Shown here piece by piece: positions 22,281 through 23,659 of a DNA stretch of 23,659 bases. Source of the DNA: a virus. Every line of letters begins with the position of its first letter. Position 1 is the stretch's first letter. The stretch is from positions 1-23,659 of the IMG/VR virus record IMGVR_UViG_3300021963_000656, one strand, 5' to 3'. A program made the translations under genes and the position numbers. The notes beneath the pieces are model-generated. The model was not told the DNA's origin, did not search any database, and saw only the letters and a program-made list of their open reading frames with translations.

Positions 22281-22718
22281 TTACCCTAGTCCAGAGTTGA
22301 ATCTCATAAATTCTATAGAATTTTTAATTTGATATGTTCTATTTTGTATCATTTTTAAGATGCTTTCAATATAAACAAGCATTGTATCGTAATAGTCTAT
22401 CTTTAAACAAACTGTAGAAAGTTTCTCATCTGCATCAAGATATTTTTGCATTGTATCTTTATCACGAATCTTTTTAGGAAACGGATTATCCACATAAACT
22501 TCTGGATCTGATTTTCCAGAATAGTACTCATATCTTTCGTGGCGAATATTTCTTTTCTGTTGTTCTGCTTTCTTTCTTAAAAGAAAGATAGTATTATAAA
22601 GTTCAAAATACTTTGCGTGAAGAACTGGGATATTTAAAGATTCTGTGTGTAAATTATCTGGATCTATTTTTGAATCTTTCTCCCACATTTCTTGAATTTT
22701 ATCAAGATCAATGGTCAT
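22281..22718 (-). CDS. uvsY: UvsY, recombination mediator
   Basis: UvsY helps UvsX displace the gp32 single-strand-binding protein and load on DNA; in T4 it is a ring-forming, mostly helical protein of 137 aa. This 145-aa protein begins MTIDLDKIQEMWEKDSKIDP and has the block IPVLHAKYFELYNTIFLLRK, a basic Lys/Arg/Tyr-rich DNA-binding segment and a C-terminal pair of helices. ATG overlaps the gp3 stop by 4 nt (ATGA). The neighbour order UvsY-UvsW is the same as in other T4-like cyanophages. Confidence 0.95.
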   Translation of the reverse strand: MTIDLDKIQEMWEKDSKIDPDNLHTESLNIPVLHAKYFELYNTIFLLRKKAEQQKRNIRHERYEYYSGKSDPEVYVDNPFPKKIRDKDTMQKYLDADEKLSTVCLKIDYYDTMLVYIESILKMIQNRTYQIKNSIEFMRFNSGLG

Positions 22719-23269
22719 AGAGGATTTCCACCTAGGTCAGTTATATTGTAAATAGTATACTTGAAACTGACATCTGCTGTAAAGTATTGGATGTCTGTTT
22801 GAGTTGCATCAAAAGTAAGTGTTGCTAATGAATATGGAAACAAGTCTTTGAAGGAGACTTGGAAGTTTGGAATCTGACTGCTTGTTAAAACTTGTAAAGT
22901 GGCGTCAGAATAAATGTTTAACCCTTTCTGTATGTAGTTTGCTCCACCATATGCCTCCGCATTGTTTAATTCTGCAAACTGATCCAACTTTTCTGGATAT
23001 CCAAGACCACGAATCCAGTTTTGAATTGTGTTATAGTTTTCTAAACTTTCATCAACAAGAAACCTTAAGTTTAAATCGCCAAAAATAATTTTATCTCCAG
23101 GAATATCAATGTCTTTTAGATATGATGGTTGATTTGCAACTCCCAAAGTCATTTCTGGTATGTTTGCTTCGTTACAGAAGAATGATACCTTTGGAAATCT
23201 AGTTAATGTAAATTTAAATCCTGTAGGTGATAGAAAATTTCTATTTTCTATCTGTGATGCCTTTGCCAT
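22715..23269 (-). CDS. 3: gp3, tail-tube terminator / sheath-stabilising protein
   Basis: gp3 caps the tail tube and stabilises the sheath before head joining; it is related in fold to the gp19 tube protein. The 184-aa protein (T4: 176) has the hallmark middle segment IIFGDLNLRFLVDESLENY followed by a W-containing helix (TIQNWIRGLG), and the repeated beta-strand pattern of the C-terminal half. A late-promoter motif CTAAATA is 11 nt before the ATG, consistent with a structural gene. It lies between gp23 and UvsY, as in other cyanophages. A gp19- or gp54-like tube paralogue is the alternative, but the position and length favour gp3. Confidence 0.85.
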   Translation of the reverse strand: MAKASQIENRNFLSPTGFKFTLTRFPKVSFFCNEANIPEMTLGVANQPSYLKDIDIPGDKIIFGDLNLRFLVDESLENYNTIQNWIRGLGYPEKLDQFAELNNAEAYGGANYIQKGLNIYSDATLQVLTSSQIPNFQVSFKDLFPYSLATLTFDATQTDIQYFTADVSFKYTIYNITDLGGNPL

Positions 23270-23280
23270 CTTTTTTTAAG

Positions 23281-23287
23281 TATTTAG
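23281..23287 (-). promoter_or_regulatory. Late-promoter motif CTAAATA before gene 3
   Basis: CTAAATA lies between the gp23 terminator and the gp3 ATG at 23269. It immediately follows the T-run of the terminator, so transcription restarts at once after gp23 ends. It fits a gp55-dependent late promoter for a tail gene. Confidence 0.65.
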
Positions 23288-23290
23288 ATA

Positions 23291-23314
23291 AAAAAAGAGG
23301 GTCCGAAGACCCTC
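23291..23314 (-). terminator. Strong UUCG-loop terminator after gene 23
   Basis: On the minus strand GAGGGTC-TTCG-GACCCTC is a perfect seven-base stem with a UUCG tetraloop, followed by seven T residues. It begins 23 nt after the gp23 stop codon. Confidence 0.92.
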
Positions 23315-23337
23315 TCATTAAACCTTGTGAAATTAAA

Positions 23338-23659
23338 TCACATTAAGTTCTTAACAGCAACTCTACGATAGTAGCGGTTGGTGTTAACATTAAGTCTTCC
23401 AAGACCCTGGGTAGTACCCTCAGCGAATGGGTTTGCAACCATTCCATAACGGGTCTTAAAGCCAATCTTTGGTTGGAAGCTGTTCTCACCAACGGCACGT
23501 ACCATTTGGAGAGGAACATATGGGCAGTAGAAAAGACCAGCGTCATAAGGTGAAGAACCCTTATAACCAACAACATAGTATTGGTTACCACCGGTAGGTG
23601 CTGCGTTACCTGCAGTCAGGTTGGACGCATATGGGTCGATATAAACGCGGAATTTGCCC
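23338..23659 (-). CDS. 23: gp23, major capsid protein, C-terminal 106 residues (5' part outside the window)
   Basis: The open frame runs from the right window edge to TGA at 23340-23338. The sequence GKFRVYIDPYASN, VVGYKGSSPYDAGLFYCPYV, VPLQMVRAVGENSFQPKIGF, KTRYGMVANPFAEG and a final YRRVAVKNLM match the highly conserved C-terminal part of T4-like cyanophage gp23. In T4 it is cleaved by gp21 and forms the hexamers of the head. Only the last 106 residues lie here. A separate frame at 23343-23591 is a shadow. Gene 23 is followed by a terminator. Confidence 0.97.
   Translation of the reverse strand, partial: GKFRVYIDPYASNLTAGNAAPTGGNQYYVVGYKGSSPYDAGLFYCPYVPLQMVRAVGENSFQPKIGFKTRYGMVANPFAEGTTQGLGRLNVNTNRYYRRVAVKNLM

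Noticed and set aside
23343-23591. 82-aa minus-strand frame within gene 23
   Set aside because: The parallel frame ending at 23338 gives the highly conserved gp23 C-terminus.

Overview
The window reads as a piece of a T4-like marine myovirus genome, most probably a cyanophage of Synechococcus or Prochlorococcus. The DNA is AT-rich and every supported gene lies on the minus strand. The gene set is the T4 replication, recombination and late-transcription core, in the order typical of cyanophages: gp23, gp3, UvsY, UvsW, gp55, gp47, gp46, CobT-like, CobS-like, gp45, gp44, gp62, RegA, Hsp20, gp43, UvsX, gp41. The host inference rests on the CobS/CobT-like pair, the phage Hsp20, a DUF3110 protein (a cyanobacterial family) and the Sm-like proteins known from cyanophages. 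No tRNA, rRNA, CRISPR array or insertion sequence was seen.

Layout in the direction of transcription (right to left). The 3' end of the major capsid gene 23 ends at a UUCG hairpin terminator, which is followed at once by a late-promoter motif. Next come gp3 (tail terminator), UvsY and UvsW (recombination), a first Sm-like gene, and a pair of overlapping outward-facing sigma70-type promoters. The leftward promoter serves gp55, gp47, a DUF3110 protein, gp46 and a 73-aa protein. Then come a 737-aa zincin/VWA (CobT-like) protein, a 124-aa basic protein with a T4-type capsid-targeting N-terminus, a 61-aa protein and a terminator, followed by the CobS-like AAA+ ATPase with its own terminator. The replisome operon follows: DUF3310, gp45, a 100-aa orphan, an HNH-like endonuclease, a 170-aa conserved protein, gp44, a membrane peptide, a 371-aa protein, gp62 and RegA. 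After another terminator come Hsp20 and a 58-aa second candidate internal protein, then a terminator, two more Sm-like genes, gp43, a 54-aa protein, UvsX, a 2OG-oxygenase-like protein and the 5' part of gp41.

The most striking finding is at the left edge. Gene 41 (replicative helicase) is interrupted after Gly-Tyr by a sequence starting CLDLKTQVQTPQG, which is an intein N-terminus. From memory it is almost identical to the gp41-1 split intein known from marine metagenomes, at the same insertion site. The window ends 33 residues into the intein, so split versus contiguous cannot be decided here.

Other points of interest are two small genes with T4-like capsid-targeting sequences, each preceded by a CTAAATA late-promoter motif overlapping the previous stop codon; three Sm-like paralogues; terminator-promoter tandem modules; an endonuclease insertion in the clamp and clamp-loader operon; and a likely AAA+/VWA-zincin machine usually labelled as cobalamin genes.
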